Assembly: GCA_963754645.1 (NCBI GenBank)
Contig: CAVWGP010000004.1
Span: forward strand, 744,001-808,000
Length of the DNA: 64,000 nt
From: CAVWGP01 sp963754645
GTDB lineage: Bacteria > Pseudomonadota > Alphaproteobacteria > Bin65
Direction of reading: 5' to 3'
In this document: in pieces, positions 55,451 through 64,000 of the stretch
Layout of the letters: every line of letters starts with the position of its first letter
Position numbering within the stretch: the first letter of the stretch is position 1
Translations under genes and position numbers: made by a program
The notes under the pieces: generated by a model
The model's input: only the letters and a program-made list of their open reading frames with translations
The model's database searches: none
What the model was told of the DNA's origin: nothing

Positions 55451-58204
55451 ATGCATGATCGCGTCAGCACGGATGTCGAGAAAATCGACTTCGGCGAGGC
55501 TGCGTCTCCAGGCGGAGCCGGCAGTGTGTTGGTGTGGATGCTCGCCGCCTGCGTGTTGGTTGCGGCATTCGGCGCCATGTTCGTGCTCATCGGCTCCAAT
55601 ATCGAATCGACTTCGAAGTTGATCATTATCGTGGCGGTTGCGCTGCCAACCGTGCTGCTTGCTTTGATGTTTCTTCGCGAGATCCGGCCGAGCGTCGGAG
55701 GCGCCCATGCCGTTTCACGTGGCCGGGCGGCACCGGGGGAGCCCGAGGCCCTGACAGCGCGGATGGCGCGCGTCGTCGACGCGGCCAACGCCCAATCGGC
55801 GGCGGCACAAGACGACGAAAATGCCAGTACGGCGTCGGAGCCGGTCACGAGCCCGGTCGACACGAATGACGAAGCTGCGGCACCCGAGGGCGAAGCGGCG
55901 CTTCAGAGCGAAGAAGCGATGATGAACGAGCTCTTTCGCCGTGCCAGCGACGCGGTCGACGAGCCCAGGGCGGTGATCGCGCCGGACCGCGATATCATTC
56001 ACGCCAACGCCGCTTTTTTCAACTTTTTCCGCCGCGCCGGCCCCGGCGGCGACCCAGTTTCGCGGACATTCGGCAACGATGCGGCGCAAATTCGGGAATT
56101 TGCCCAGATCTGTTCCGAGGCCCGCGCCGGCCGCGCGAGCCAGCGCAACCTGCCGCTGTCCCCGGCGCAAGGCGGGCCCGGCATACGCCGTGTGTTCGCC
56201 AATCCGATACCGGGATTTCCGGGCTATATTGTGGTTCGCATGCACGACGTGCCGCGCGACCCGGGAACCATCGCGGCGATCGCCGAGCGCAATCGTTTCG
56301 TCACTTTCTTGGATGCGCTCAACCACGGCTACTACGAGATCGATGTCAACGGCCGTCTCATGTATTGCAACGCCACGCTGGCACGCTGGCTGTCTTTGCC
56401 GACGCGCAACCTGTCGAACAAGGGCTTGGCGCTCGGCACGATCTTCGCCGAAGGCAGCATTGTCCCCGACGCGCCGTTCGATCCGTTCGGCGGCACCACG
56501 GGCGAGGGCACCGGCGAAGCGCAAATGGTTGCGATCGACGGCCGGGAATTTCGCGTCTCGATCGTGCAGATGCTGGCGCGAAACGCGCTGCCCAATTTGT
56601 TTGCGCGCGGCATTGTGCGGACGATCAAGGACGAAGCGCGCCGGCCGGCCGGAGCCGAAAACGGCGCGCAGGAGGGACGTTCGCATCGCCTTGTCGAGAA
56701 TGCGCCGATCGGCATTGCCTTGGTCGATTCCAAGGGCATGATCCGGCGCAGCAATTCGTCGTTTCGCGAGCTATTCGGCATCAGCACGCTGGACGTGAAG
56801 GGCATGCAAATGCGGCGCCTGGTCGCCGAAGCGAGCCAGAGCAGATTTACGGAGGCGCTTGATAAGGCGATCGTCAACGAGGCGATCGAGAACCCGGTCG
56901 ATATCGTGCCGCGCCAGCGCGGCGATCGCGTCATTTCGGTCAAGATCACGATCGCCGACGACAATCCGGGCGACGCCAGCGTCCTTTTGACGGTCTACTG
57001 CATCGACGCGACCGAGCAGCGGCAGTTTCAAACTCAGATGACGCAGGCGCAGAAGATGCAAGCCGTCGGCCAGCTCGCCGGCGGCATTGCGCACGATTTC
57101 AACAATCTTCTGACGGCGATGATAGGCTATTGCGATCTGTTGATGCAACGCCAGCGGCCCGGCGAACAGAATTTCGCCGATACCATGCAGATCAAGCAGA
57201 ACGCCAACCGCGCGGCCGATCTTGTGCGCCAGCTCCTGGCGTTTTCGCGCCAGCAGACACTGAAGCCGAAGGTGCTCAAGGTCACGGATTTGATTTCGGA
57301 CATAACGCCGCTGCTCCGCCGCTTGGTCGGCGCCAACATCAACCTCGATGTCCAGCATAGCCGCGATCTCGGCTTCGTCTGCGTCGACCAAAGCCAGTTC
57401 CAGCAAGTGATCATCAATCTCGTGGTCAATGCCCGCGATGCGATGCCAAAAGGCGGAGACATCCAGATTGAAACCAAATTGATGAAGATCGATCAGCCGA
57501 TGCAGCTGGGAGCCGAGCAAATTCCGGCGGCGGAGTATGTCCGCATCGACGTCATCGATCATGGAACCGGCATCAGCCCCGAGAACATGGCTCGGATATT
57601 CGATCCGTTCTTTACCACGAAGGAAGTCGGCCGCGGCACGGGCCTCGGCCTTTCCATGGTTTATGGCATCGTGCGGCAAACCGGCGGTTATGTCAGCGTC
57701 AAGAGCGAAGTCGGCCGCGGCTCGATTTTCACGATTCTGCTGCCCCGTCATCACGCCGGCAGCACGGCGGAAGCCGAGCCGGTGGCCGTCAGCGAGTCGC
57801 AGGCGCGCGACCTGACCGGCGCCGGCGTTGTGCTGATCGTCGAAGACGAGGATCCGGTTCGGGCGTTTTCGGTGCGCGCGCTGCGCAACAAGGGCTACAC
57901 GGTGCACGAGGCGGCCAGCGGCCTTGAAGCCTTGGAAGTGCTTGAAAAGCTCGGCAGACCAGCCGACCTCATCATCACCGACGTGATGATGCCGCAAATG
58001 GACGGCCCGGAACTCATCCGGCGCGTGCGCGAGCGCTGGCCGCATACCAAGATCATCTGCATCTCGGGCTATGCGGAGGAAAGTTTCCGCGATCGCATCG
58101 GCACCTGGGACGACATTTGGTTCCTTCCCAAGCCCTACAGCCTGAATCAGCTTGCCGCCCTGACGAAGGACTCGATCGGCAGTTCGCGCCACGCAGTGCC
58201 GTAG
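55451..58204 (+). CDS. cckA: Hybrid sensor histidine kinase/phosphatase CckA
   Basis: A 917-residue bifunctional kinase that phosphorylates ChpT and, when switched, removes phosphate from the relay. Two membrane helices lie at about 25-75 (SVLVWMLAACVLVAAFG and LIIIVAVALPTVLLALMFL), then two PAS-type regions (about 180-280 and 415-520), a HisKA domain with H548 in GGIAHDFNNLLTAM, an ATPase domain (NLVVNARDAMP, DHGTGI, GRGTGLGLSMVYG) and a C-terminal receiver with phospho-acceptor D844 in DLIITDVMMPQMDG. The receiver returns the phosphate to H548. Gene order places it at the end of the kinase/FHA/protease set. Confidence 0.97.
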   Translation: MHDRVSTDVEKIDFGEAASPGGAGSVLVWMLAACVLVAAFGAMFVLIGSNIESTSKLIIIVAVALPTVLLALMFLREIRPSVGGAHAVSRGRAAPGEPEALTARMARVVDAANAQSAAAQDDENASTASEPVTSPVDTNDEAAAPEGEAALQSEEAMMNELFRRASDAVDEPRAVIAPDRDIIHANAAFFNFFRRAGPGGDPVSRTFGNDAAQIREFAQICSEARAGRASQRNLPLSPAQGGPGIRRVFANPIPGFPGYIVVRMHDVPRDPGTIAAIAERNRFVTFLDALNHGYYEIDVNGRLMYCNATLARWLSLPTRNLSNKGLALGTIFAEGSIVPDAPFDPFGGTTGEGTGEAQMVAIDGREFRVSIVQMLARNALPNLFARGIVRTIKDEARRPAGAENGAQEGRSHRLVENAPIGIALVDSKGMIRRSNSSFRELFGISTLDVKGMQMRRLVAEASQSRFTEALDKAIVNEAIENPVDIVPRQRGDRVISVKITIADDNPGDASVLLTVYCIDATEQRQFQTQMTQAQKMQAVGQLAGGIAHDFNNLLTAMIGYCDLLMQRQRPGEQNFADTMQIKQNANRAADLVRQLLAFSRQQTLKPKVLKVTDLISDITPLLRRLVGANINLDVQHSRDLGFVCVDQSQFQQVIINLVVNARDAMPKGGDIQIETKLMKIDQPMQLGAEQIPAAEYVRIDVIDHGTGISPENMARIFDPFFTTKEVGRGTGLGLSMVYGIVRQTGGYVSVKSEVGRGSIFTILLPRHHAGSTAEAEPVAVSESQARDLTGAGVVLIVEDEDPVRAFSVRALRNKGYTVHEAASGLEALEVLEKLGRPADLIITDVMMPQMDGPELIRRVRERWPHTKIICISGYAEESFRDRIGTWDDIWFLPKPYSLNQLAALTKDSIGSSRHAVP

Positions 58205-58245
58205 GCGCTTGCGGGCAAATTCCCGATTGCGCACAATTGGGCGCG

Positions 58246-59046
58246 ATGGCCAGCTGGGATCCTGAACAATACAATCGCTTCGCCGACGAGCGCTCGCGGC
58301 CGTTTTTCGATTTGGTGGCGCGGATTCCGGATGGCCTTAGGCCGCGCCGGGTCGGCGATCTGGGCTGCGGTCCCGGGCAGCTTACGCGCGCCCTGGCGAT
58401 GCGATGGCCAGGTGCGGTCATCGTCGGCATCGATAGCTCGCCGGCGATGCTCAAGGCCGCGTCGCCGCTGGCGATCGACGGCCGCTTGCACTTCGTTGCG
58501 GGCGATATCGCATCGTGGCGGCCTGAGACCGAATTCGACCTAATCGTCAGCAACGCGGCGCTTCACTGGGTGCCGGACCATGCTCGATTGCTGCCCCAAC
58601 TGGTTGCGGTACTGACGCCCGGCGGCTCGCTTGCAGTCCAAGTGCCGTACAATCACGACGAGCCGTGCCACGCGATCTACGATGCAGTGCGCGGCGAGGC
58701 GCGCTGGACGGCCGTTCTCGGTCCGGCCCTGCCGCAATACGCGACGCAGACACCAATGTGGTATGCCGAAAAATTGACGGAATTGGGGTGTGCCGCGGAT
58801 CTCTGGGAGACGATCTATTTTCACCGCCTCGCCAATCCCGAGGCGATCGTCGAATGGGTCAAGGGCTCGCTGTTGCGGCCGACCTTGGACCGGCTCGGTG
58901 CCGGCGATCGTGATGCCTTTCTCGCCCAGTACACGGATCGTATTCGCGCCGCTTATCCTAGTCGGGCCGGCGCATCGTGGCTTCGCTACCGGCGTTTGTT
59001 TTTCATCGCGACGCGGCCCGCCGGATCGCCGGAGCGCGCGCCATGA
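58246..59046 (+). CDS. tam: Trans-aconitate 2-methyltransferase-like SAM methyltransferase
   Basis: A 266-residue class I SAM methyltransferase. The opening MASWDPEQYNRFADERSRPF is characteristic of Tam, followed by the SAM loop VGDLGCGPGQLT and VGIDSSPAML, then SNAALHWVPDH and the C-terminal WVKGSLLRPTL typical of Tam. It detoxifies trans-aconitate, a by-product that inhibits aconitase. The stop overlaps the next gene by 4 bp (ATGA). Confidence 0.9.
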   Translation: MASWDPEQYNRFADERSRPFFDLVARIPDGLRPRRVGDLGCGPGQLTRALAMRWPGAVIVGIDSSPAMLKAASPLAIDGRLHFVAGDIASWRPETEFDLIVSNAALHWVPDHARLLPQLVAVLTPGGSLAVQVPYNHDEPCHAIYDAVRGEARWTAVLGPALPQYATQTPMWYAEKLTELGCAADLWETIYFHRLANPEAIVEWVKGSLLRPTLDRLGAGDRDAFLAQYTDRIRAAYPSRAGASWLRYRRLFFIATRPAGSPERAP

Positions 59047-60062
59047 TGCCGGCCGCGTCGCCGATCCTGCTCGAAACCGTCGATATGCACACCGGCGGCG
59101 AGCCGGTTCGCATCGTGAGCGCCGGTTATCCGGCAATTCCCGGCGCCACGATCCTGGCGAAGCGGCGCCATGCGCGCGACCATCTCGATCATTTGCGCAA
59201 GCTGCTGATCTTCGAGCCGCGCGGCCACTTCGACATGTACGGCGTCATTCCGGTCGAGCCCGATCTGCCGGGCGCCGATCTGGCCGTGCTGTTCATGCAC
59301 AATGAAGGCTACAGCACGATGTGCGGCCACGCCGTCATTGCGCTCGGCCGCTGGGCGATCGACTCGGGCCGCGTCAGGTTTAGCGAGCCGGTCGCTGCCT
59401 TCGGCATTCAATGCCCCTGCGGCTTGGTGCGGGTCCGGGTCGCCATCGAAAACGGCAAGGCAGGAGCGGTGCAATTCGAAAGCGTGCCGGCTTTTGCCCA
59501 CACGCTCGGCGCCGTCGTTGCCGTGCCGGGTCTCGGCGACGTCACGATCGATATCGGCTATGGCGGCGCGTTCTATGCGTTGGTGCCGGCGGCGCACTTC
59601 GGCCTCGACGTCCGGCGTTCCAAGACCCGCGATCTTGTCGATGCCGCTGCCGCCGTCACGGATGCGGCACGGCGGCAAATCGAACTGGACCATCCGGACG
59701 ATGCCGACCTCGCGTTTCTGTACGGCACAATCCTGACCGACGGGGCCGATGCGTGGAGCGAGACGCCCACCGCCAATATCTGCGTCTTTGCCGATCGCGA
59801 GGTCGACCGCAGCCCGACCGGCAGCGGCGTGACCGCGCGTATCGCCGTGCAGCATGCCAGGGGCTTGATCGCGATCGGGCAAGAGCGGCGCTTCGAAAGC
59901 GTCACGGGTTCGATTTTCACCGGCAAGGCCCTGCGCGAAGCGCGGACCGGCCGGTTTCGCGCCGTCACCGTCGAAGTCGGCGGCCGCGCCCACTATGTCG
60001 GCACGTCGCGCTTCACTCACGAGCCGGACGACCGGCTCGGCGAAGGGTTCCTGCTGCGCTGA
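59043..60062 (+). CDS. Trans-3-hydroxy-L-proline dehydratase (proline racemase family)
   Basis: A 339-residue member of the proline racemase fold. The first catalytic residue is C94 in STMCGHAV. The second catalytic position, a cysteine in proline racemase and 4-hydroxyproline epimerase, is T259 here (DRSPTGSGVTA). The Cys/Thr pair is the mark of trans-3-hydroxyproline dehydratases, which give pyrroline-2-carboxylate. It is coupled to the Tam gene; a LysR gene follows in the same direction. Confidence 0.88.
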   Translation: MMPAASPILLETVDMHTGGEPVRIVSAGYPAIPGATILAKRRHARDHLDHLRKLLIFEPRGHFDMYGVIPVEPDLPGADLAVLFMHNEGYSTMCGHAVIALGRWAIDSGRVRFSEPVAAFGIQCPCGLVRVRVAIENGKAGAVQFESVPAFAHTLGAVVAVPGLGDVTIDIGYGGAFYALVPAAHFGLDVRRSKTRDLVDAAAAVTDAARRQIELDHPDDADLAFLYGTILTDGADAWSETPTANICVFADREVDRSPTGSGVTARIAVQHARGLIAIGQERRFESVTGSIFTGKALREARTGRFRAVTVEVGGRAHYVGTSRFTHEPDDRLGEGFLLR

Positions 60063-60173
60063 AACGCGGAGATCCGGTCCGCCGCTCTCCTTGGTGCCTG
60101 CGTTTCATTCTCAAAACAAGATGTGTTATGATCGTTTCCATCGTTACGCATGATTGGTTACACGGAGGCGGAG

Positions 60174-61067
60174 ATGGACGCGGCGGATTTGCGGGTTTTC
60201 GAGGCGGTGGCCCGGCTCGGCGGCATGAGCCGGGCGGCCACGGCACTTCACACCGTGCAGTCGAACATCACCGCACGAATCCGTTTGCTGGAAGCCGAGC
60301 TTGGCCAGTCTTTGTTCAGCCGCCATAGCCGGGGCGTGGCGCTGACCGCGGCGGGTCAAAGATTGCTCCCTTTCGCCCAGCGCATCGCCGGACTGCTCAA
60401 CGACGCGCGGCGCGCGGTGTCGGATGACGGCGTGCCGAGCGGCACGCTGGCCATTGGGTCGCTCGAAACCACGGCGGCGCTGCGCCTGCCGCCGATCCTG
60501 GCGAAATATGCCGCCGCCTATCGCGATGTCGATTTGATCTTAAGCACCGGCACGACGGGCGAATTGATCGATCGGGTGCTGGCGCGCGCCGTGGACGGTG
60601 CCTTTGTTTGCGGGCCGGCGGCGCATCCCGATTTGACCGGGGCGACGATTTTCCGCGAAGAATTGGTGCTGGTTACGAACCGCGCCACGCGCCGCTGGGA
60701 GGGCGCGATCCGGCAGGGAGATAGCAAGATCGTCGTGCTGCGGGTCGGCTGCTCCTATCGTCAGCGCCTCGAAGCGATCTTGGCCAAGCGCGGCGTTGTC
60801 GGACTGCGCCGGCTCGAATTCGGCACGCTCGACGCGATCATGGGCTGCGTCGCGGCCGGTATCGGCATCACGCTGCTGCCGCGCGCCGTCGTCGCCCGCG
60901 CGCTGCGCGAAGGCCGCGTCGCCGCGCACCGCCTGCCGGCCGCCGAGGCTCGGGTCGATACGATCTTCATCCGCCGCCGCGACGGGTTTGCGTCGAGCGC
61001 GCTCGCGGCGTTCCTGCGCTGCGCCAACCCCGTTCCCGGTCGAATCGATCCGAGAACGATATCATGA
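60174..61067 (+). CDS. LysR family transcriptional regulator
   Basis: A 297-residue regulator. The winged helix at the N-terminus (LRVFEAVARLGGMSRAATAL and TVQSNITARIRLLE) is standard; the C-terminal half is the ligand-binding domain with GTLDAIMGCVAAGIGITLLP. It is preceded by GGAGGCGGAG. It is likely to regulate either the hydroxyproline/Tam pair upstream or the nitronate monooxygenase gene downstream. Confidence 0.92.
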   Translation: MDAADLRVFEAVARLGGMSRAATALHTVQSNITARIRLLEAELGQSLFSRHSRGVALTAAGQRLLPFAQRIAGLLNDARRAVSDDGVPSGTLAIGSLETTAALRLPPILAKYAAAYRDVDLILSTGTTGELIDRVLARAVDGAFVCGPAAHPDLTGATIFREELVLVTNRATRRWEGAIRQGDSKIVVLRVGCSYRQRLEAILAKRGVVGLRRLEFGTLDAIMGCVAAGIGITLLPRAVVARALREGRVAAHRLPAAEARVDTIFIRRRDGFASSALAAFLRCANPVPGRIDPRTIS

Positions 61068-61104
61068 AAAATGATATGATTTATATCAATTATTCATTTT
61101 TCAT
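61064..61104. promoter_or_regulatory. AT-rich perfect inverted repeat
   Basis: ATGAAAAATGA (61064-61074) and its reverse complement TCATTTTTCAT (61094-61104), 19 bp apart, flank an AT-rich centre in a GC-rich region. It starts within the LysR stop codon and lies before the nitronate monooxygenase gene. It could be a LysR operator or a stop signal. Confidence 0.5.
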
Positions 61105-61169
61105 GCTGGTGTCCTTCGGGCTATCGTCGTGTCCTTGACGGCGTGTTTTGCGATTGCGGGGGATAGGCC

Positions 61170-62246
61170 ATGGCGTTGCGAACCGAGCTCATGCAGGCGC
61201 TCAATAGCGAGCATCCGATCATCCAGGCGCCGCTGGCCGGCGGCGGCGACACGCCGGAACTGGTTGCCGCCGTCGGCAATGCCGGCGGTCTCGGCTTTAT
61301 CGGTGCCGCCTATCTGAGGGCGCAGCAGATCGGCGATGCCGCCCGAAAGGTGCGGTCGCTGACGAAGCGACCTTTCGGCATCAATTTGTTCGCTCCCGCC
61401 GCTGCCCCGGCGGCGCCGGACAATGTGGCCGCTGCGTTGGCGCGCATGGCGCCCTATTTCGCCGAACTCGGATTGCCGCCGCCGACACCGCCGGCGCCGG
61501 CGCCTGACGCTTTCGACGAGCAATTGCAGGCCGCGCTCGATTGCGGGGCCGCAGTGTTCAGCTTTACCATGGGATTGCTGCCGGCCGAGGCGGTGAGTGC
61601 GATCAAGGCGCGCGGCCTATTTCTCATGGGCACGGCGACGACGCCAAGCGAGGCGCGCAGCCTCGCCCAGAGCGGGGTCGATGCGGTCATCGCCCAAGGC
61701 AGCGAGGCCGGCGGCCATCGCGGTACATTCGCGGAGCCGTTCGAACCGGGCATGATCGGCACCATGGCGCTCGTGCCGCAAATTGCCGACCAAGTCCGGA
61801 TTCCCGTGATCGCGTCGGGCGGGATCATGGATGGCCGCGGCATCGCCGCCGCGCTCGCGCTTGGCGCCGGTGCCGTGCAATTGGGAACGGCATTCCTAAT
61901 GACCCACGAGGCCGGCATCTCCGAGGCTTACAAGGCCGCGATCGCGGCGGCGTCGCCGGATGCGACACGGGTGACGCGCGCTTTCTCCGGCCGCCCGGCG
62001 CGCGGCATCGTCAATCGCTTTATGAGCGAGGTCGATGGCCAATCTGCGAGCATTCTGCCATTCCCCTTGCAAAACGCCCTGACCAGGCCGTTGCGCACGG
62101 CGGCGGCGCAACGCGGCCGCGCCGAGTTCCTGTCGCTCTGGGCGGGGCAGGGCCTTTCATTGGCGCGGCGCGCGAGCGCGGGCGAGCTTGTCGCCCGTCT
62201 CGCCGAGGAAACGGCAGCGGCGATCGCGCGGTTGCGTTCGACATAA
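61170..62246 (+). CDS. Nitronate monooxygenase (2-nitropropane dioxygenase) family protein
   Basis: A 358-residue FMN-binding TIM-barrel enzyme. Conserved parts are HPIIQAPLAGGGDTPELVAAV near the N-terminus, QGSEAGGHRG with the catalytic His near residue 186, and ASGGIMDGRGIAAALALGAGAVQLGTAF for flavin phosphate binding. It oxidises nitronates that form from nitroalkanes. It stands between a LysR gene and recA with its own start. Confidence 0.92.
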   Translation: MALRTELMQALNSEHPIIQAPLAGGGDTPELVAAVGNAGGLGFIGAAYLRAQQIGDAARKVRSLTKRPFGINLFAPAAAPAAPDNVAAALARMAPYFAELGLPPPTPPAPAPDAFDEQLQAALDCGAAVFSFTMGLLPAEAVSAIKARGLFLMGTATTPSEARSLAQSGVDAVIAQGSEAGGHRGTFAEPFEPGMIGTMALVPQIADQVRIPVIASGGIMDGRGIAAALALGAGAVQLGTAFLMTHEAGISEAYKAAIAAASPDATRVTRAFSGRPARGIVNRFMSEVDGQSASILPFPLQNALTRPLRTAAAQRGRAEFLSLWAGQGLSLARRASAGELVARLAEETAAAIARLRST

Positions 62247-62274
62247 GCGTGCCACGCGATAAAGGGCGAAAAGA

Positions 62275-62289
62275 GAACACTTGACGAAC
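62275..62289 (+). promoter_or_regulatory. LexA (SOS) box of recA
   Basis: GAACACTTGACGAAC is GAAC-N7-GAAC, the alphaproteobacterial LexA consensus, 80-94 bp upstream of recA. Confidence 0.88.
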
Positions 62290-62368
62290 AAGAACAAAGT
62301 GGGTACATAGAGGGCAGCAGGGTTTCATTGCGCCCCTCTGCCGGGCTATGGAATAAGGAGATCGATCG

Positions 62369-63448
62369 ATGACCGCCGCGCTGCGCGTAGTTGAAAAGGA
62401 TGAGATGGACAAGAACAAAGCTCTCGATTCGGCTTTGGCCCAGATCGAACGCGCCTTCGGCAAGGGCTCGATCATGCGCCTTGGTGCCGGCCAAAAGGCG
62501 GTGGAAATCGAGGCGATCCCGACCGGCTCGCTGAGCCTCGATATCGCGCTGGGTATCGGCGGCCTGCCCAAAGGCCGCATCGTCGAAATTTACGGGCCGG
62601 AAAGCTCGGGCAAGACAACGCTTGCGCTCCACGTCATCGCCGAGGCGCAGAAGAACGGCGGCGCCTGTGCCTTCATCGACGCCGAGCACGCGATGGACCC
62701 GACCTATGCCGCAAAGCTCGGCGTCAAACTCGACGATTTGTTGATTTCGCAGCCCGATGCCGGCGAGCAAGCGCTTGAAATCGCCGACACCTTGGTGCGC
62801 TCCGGCGCCATCAACGTCCTCGTCGTCGATTCTGTCGCCGCCCTGGTGCCCAAGGCCGAGCTGGAAGGCGAGATGGGCGACCAGCACATGGGCCTGCAGG
62901 CAAGGCTGATGAGCCAGGCGCTCCGCAAGCTCACCGGGTCGATCTCACGCTCGCAGACGCTGGTGATTTTCATCAACCAGATCCGCATGAAAATCGGCGT
63001 CATGTTCGGCAATCCCGAAACCACGACCGGCGGCAACGCCTTGAAGTTTTACGCGTCCGTGCGGCTCGATATCCGGCGCATCGGCCAGATCAAGGAGCGC
63101 GATGTCGTCGTCGGCAATCAAACCCGGGTCAAGGTGGTCAAGAACAAGGTGGCGCCGCCCTTCCGCGTCGTCGAATTCGACATCATGTATGGCGAGGGCA
63201 TTTCCAAATCCGGCGAACTTGTGGACATGGGCGTGGCCGCCGGCTTGGTCGAGAAATCCGGCGCCTGGTTTTCCTATGGCGACCAGCGCATCGGGCAAGG
63301 CCGCGAGAATGCCAAGCAATTCCTGAAGGATAACCCTGACATCGCGGCCAAGATCGAGAAGCAATTGCGCGACAATGCCGGCTTGCTGGCGGGCAAGATG
63401 GAAGTGACCGGCGGCGACGACGGCGCCGCGGACGACAACCGGGAATAG
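62369..63448 (+). CDS. recA: Recombinase RecA
   Basis: A 359-residue RecA. Walker A is [13 protein letters not shown] near residue 72; Walker [11 protein letters not shown] near residue 152; the L2 loop [23 protein letters not shown] follows near residue 214; the acidic tail ends [10 protein letters not shown]. It starts after the LexA box and a GGAG-type site (AATAAGGAGATCG). It is followed by a strong terminator, then alaS, the usual alphaproteobacterial order. Confidence 0.98.
   Translation: MTAALRVVEKDEMDKNKALDSALAQIERAFGKGSIMRLGAGQKAVEIEAIPTGSLSLDIALGIGGLPKGRIVEIYGPESSGKTTLALHVIAEAQKNGGACAFIDAEHAMDPTYAAKLGVKLDDLLISQPDAGEQALEIADTLVRSGAINVLVVDSVAALVPKAELEGEMGDQHMGLQARLMSQALRKLTGSISRSQTLVIFINQIRMKIGVMFGNPETTTGGNALKFYASVRLDIRRIGQIKERDVVVGNQTRVKVVKNKVAPPFRVVEFDIMYGEGISKSGELVDMGVAAGLVEKSGAWFSYGDQRIGQGRENAKQFLKDNPDIAAKIEKQLRDNAGLLAGKMEVTGGDDGAADDNRE

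Positions 63449-64000
<552 letters not shown>

Overview
The window is a high-GC stretch of an alphaproteobacterial chromosome. The evidence for this is the complete CtrA cell-cycle phosphorelay (CckA, ChpT, CtrA, SciP), a recA-alaS neighbourhood with an alphaproteobacterial LexA box (GAAC-N7-GAAC), a DksA with only one zinc-finger cysteine, and dense branched-chain amino-acid transport, CoA-ligase and Rieske oxygenase genes. A Rhodospirillales-like soil or water organism is a reasonable guess, but that is inference.

Layout. 1-5074: a Liv-type ABC transporter (end of the LivH permease, LivM, LivG, LivF), a Rieske oxygenase and a Liv-type binding protein. 5205-7877: a two-domain PPK2 kinase and a secreted protein with one haem-c motif. 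7884-12254: an RND efflux pump and its adaptor. 12406-17782: a GlcG/HbpS-like protein, a second Rieske oxygenase, a CaiB-type CoA-transferase with an acyl-CoA ligase, and a LysE exporter. 17869-24950: a membrane protein, a lone RecA-fold AAA ATPase flanked by short direct repeats, a TetR-regulated DevCAB-type ABC exporter, and a sugar-acid dehydrogenase. 25003-31546: an SDR, a TPR protein, an AidB-type acyl-CoA dehydrogenase, an HpaB-superfamily flavoprotein, DUF488 and rhodanese proteins, with several palindromic repeat elements. 31637-36305: NfeD/SPFH membrane-quality proteins, AbrB and NAD kinase. 36313-42864: an acyl-CoA ligase, then a molybdenum/tungsten locus (moaA, a TupA-like binding protein, fdhD, mobA) and a MetE-like protein.

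42930-58204 is the most striking part. All four core genes of the CtrA relay lie within about 15 kb, and each has a full or near-full CtrA box (TTAA-N7-TTAA) upstream. Between sciP and cckA sit dksA and a run of same-strand signalling genes: a transmembrane Ser/Thr kinase with a repeat-rich periplasmic arm, a cytosolic FHA protein, two PP2C phosphatases (one soluble, one membrane-anchored) and two membrane proteins that join a periplasmic trypsin-like protease to a cytosolic FHA domain. I infer a transmembrane phospho-threonine signalling module, possibly working with the cell-cycle relay. I do not know it as a described system.

58246-64000: trans-aconitate methyltransferase, trans-3-hydroxyproline dehydratase, a LysR regulator, a nitronate monooxygenase, recA and the start of alaS.

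Quality note. Seven otherwise well-conserved genes each carry one frame change (near 8911, 12505, 20653, 39797, 48325, 49920 and 54932). This pattern looks more like residual indel error in the assembly than seven independent pseudogenes, so they are annotated as single genes.
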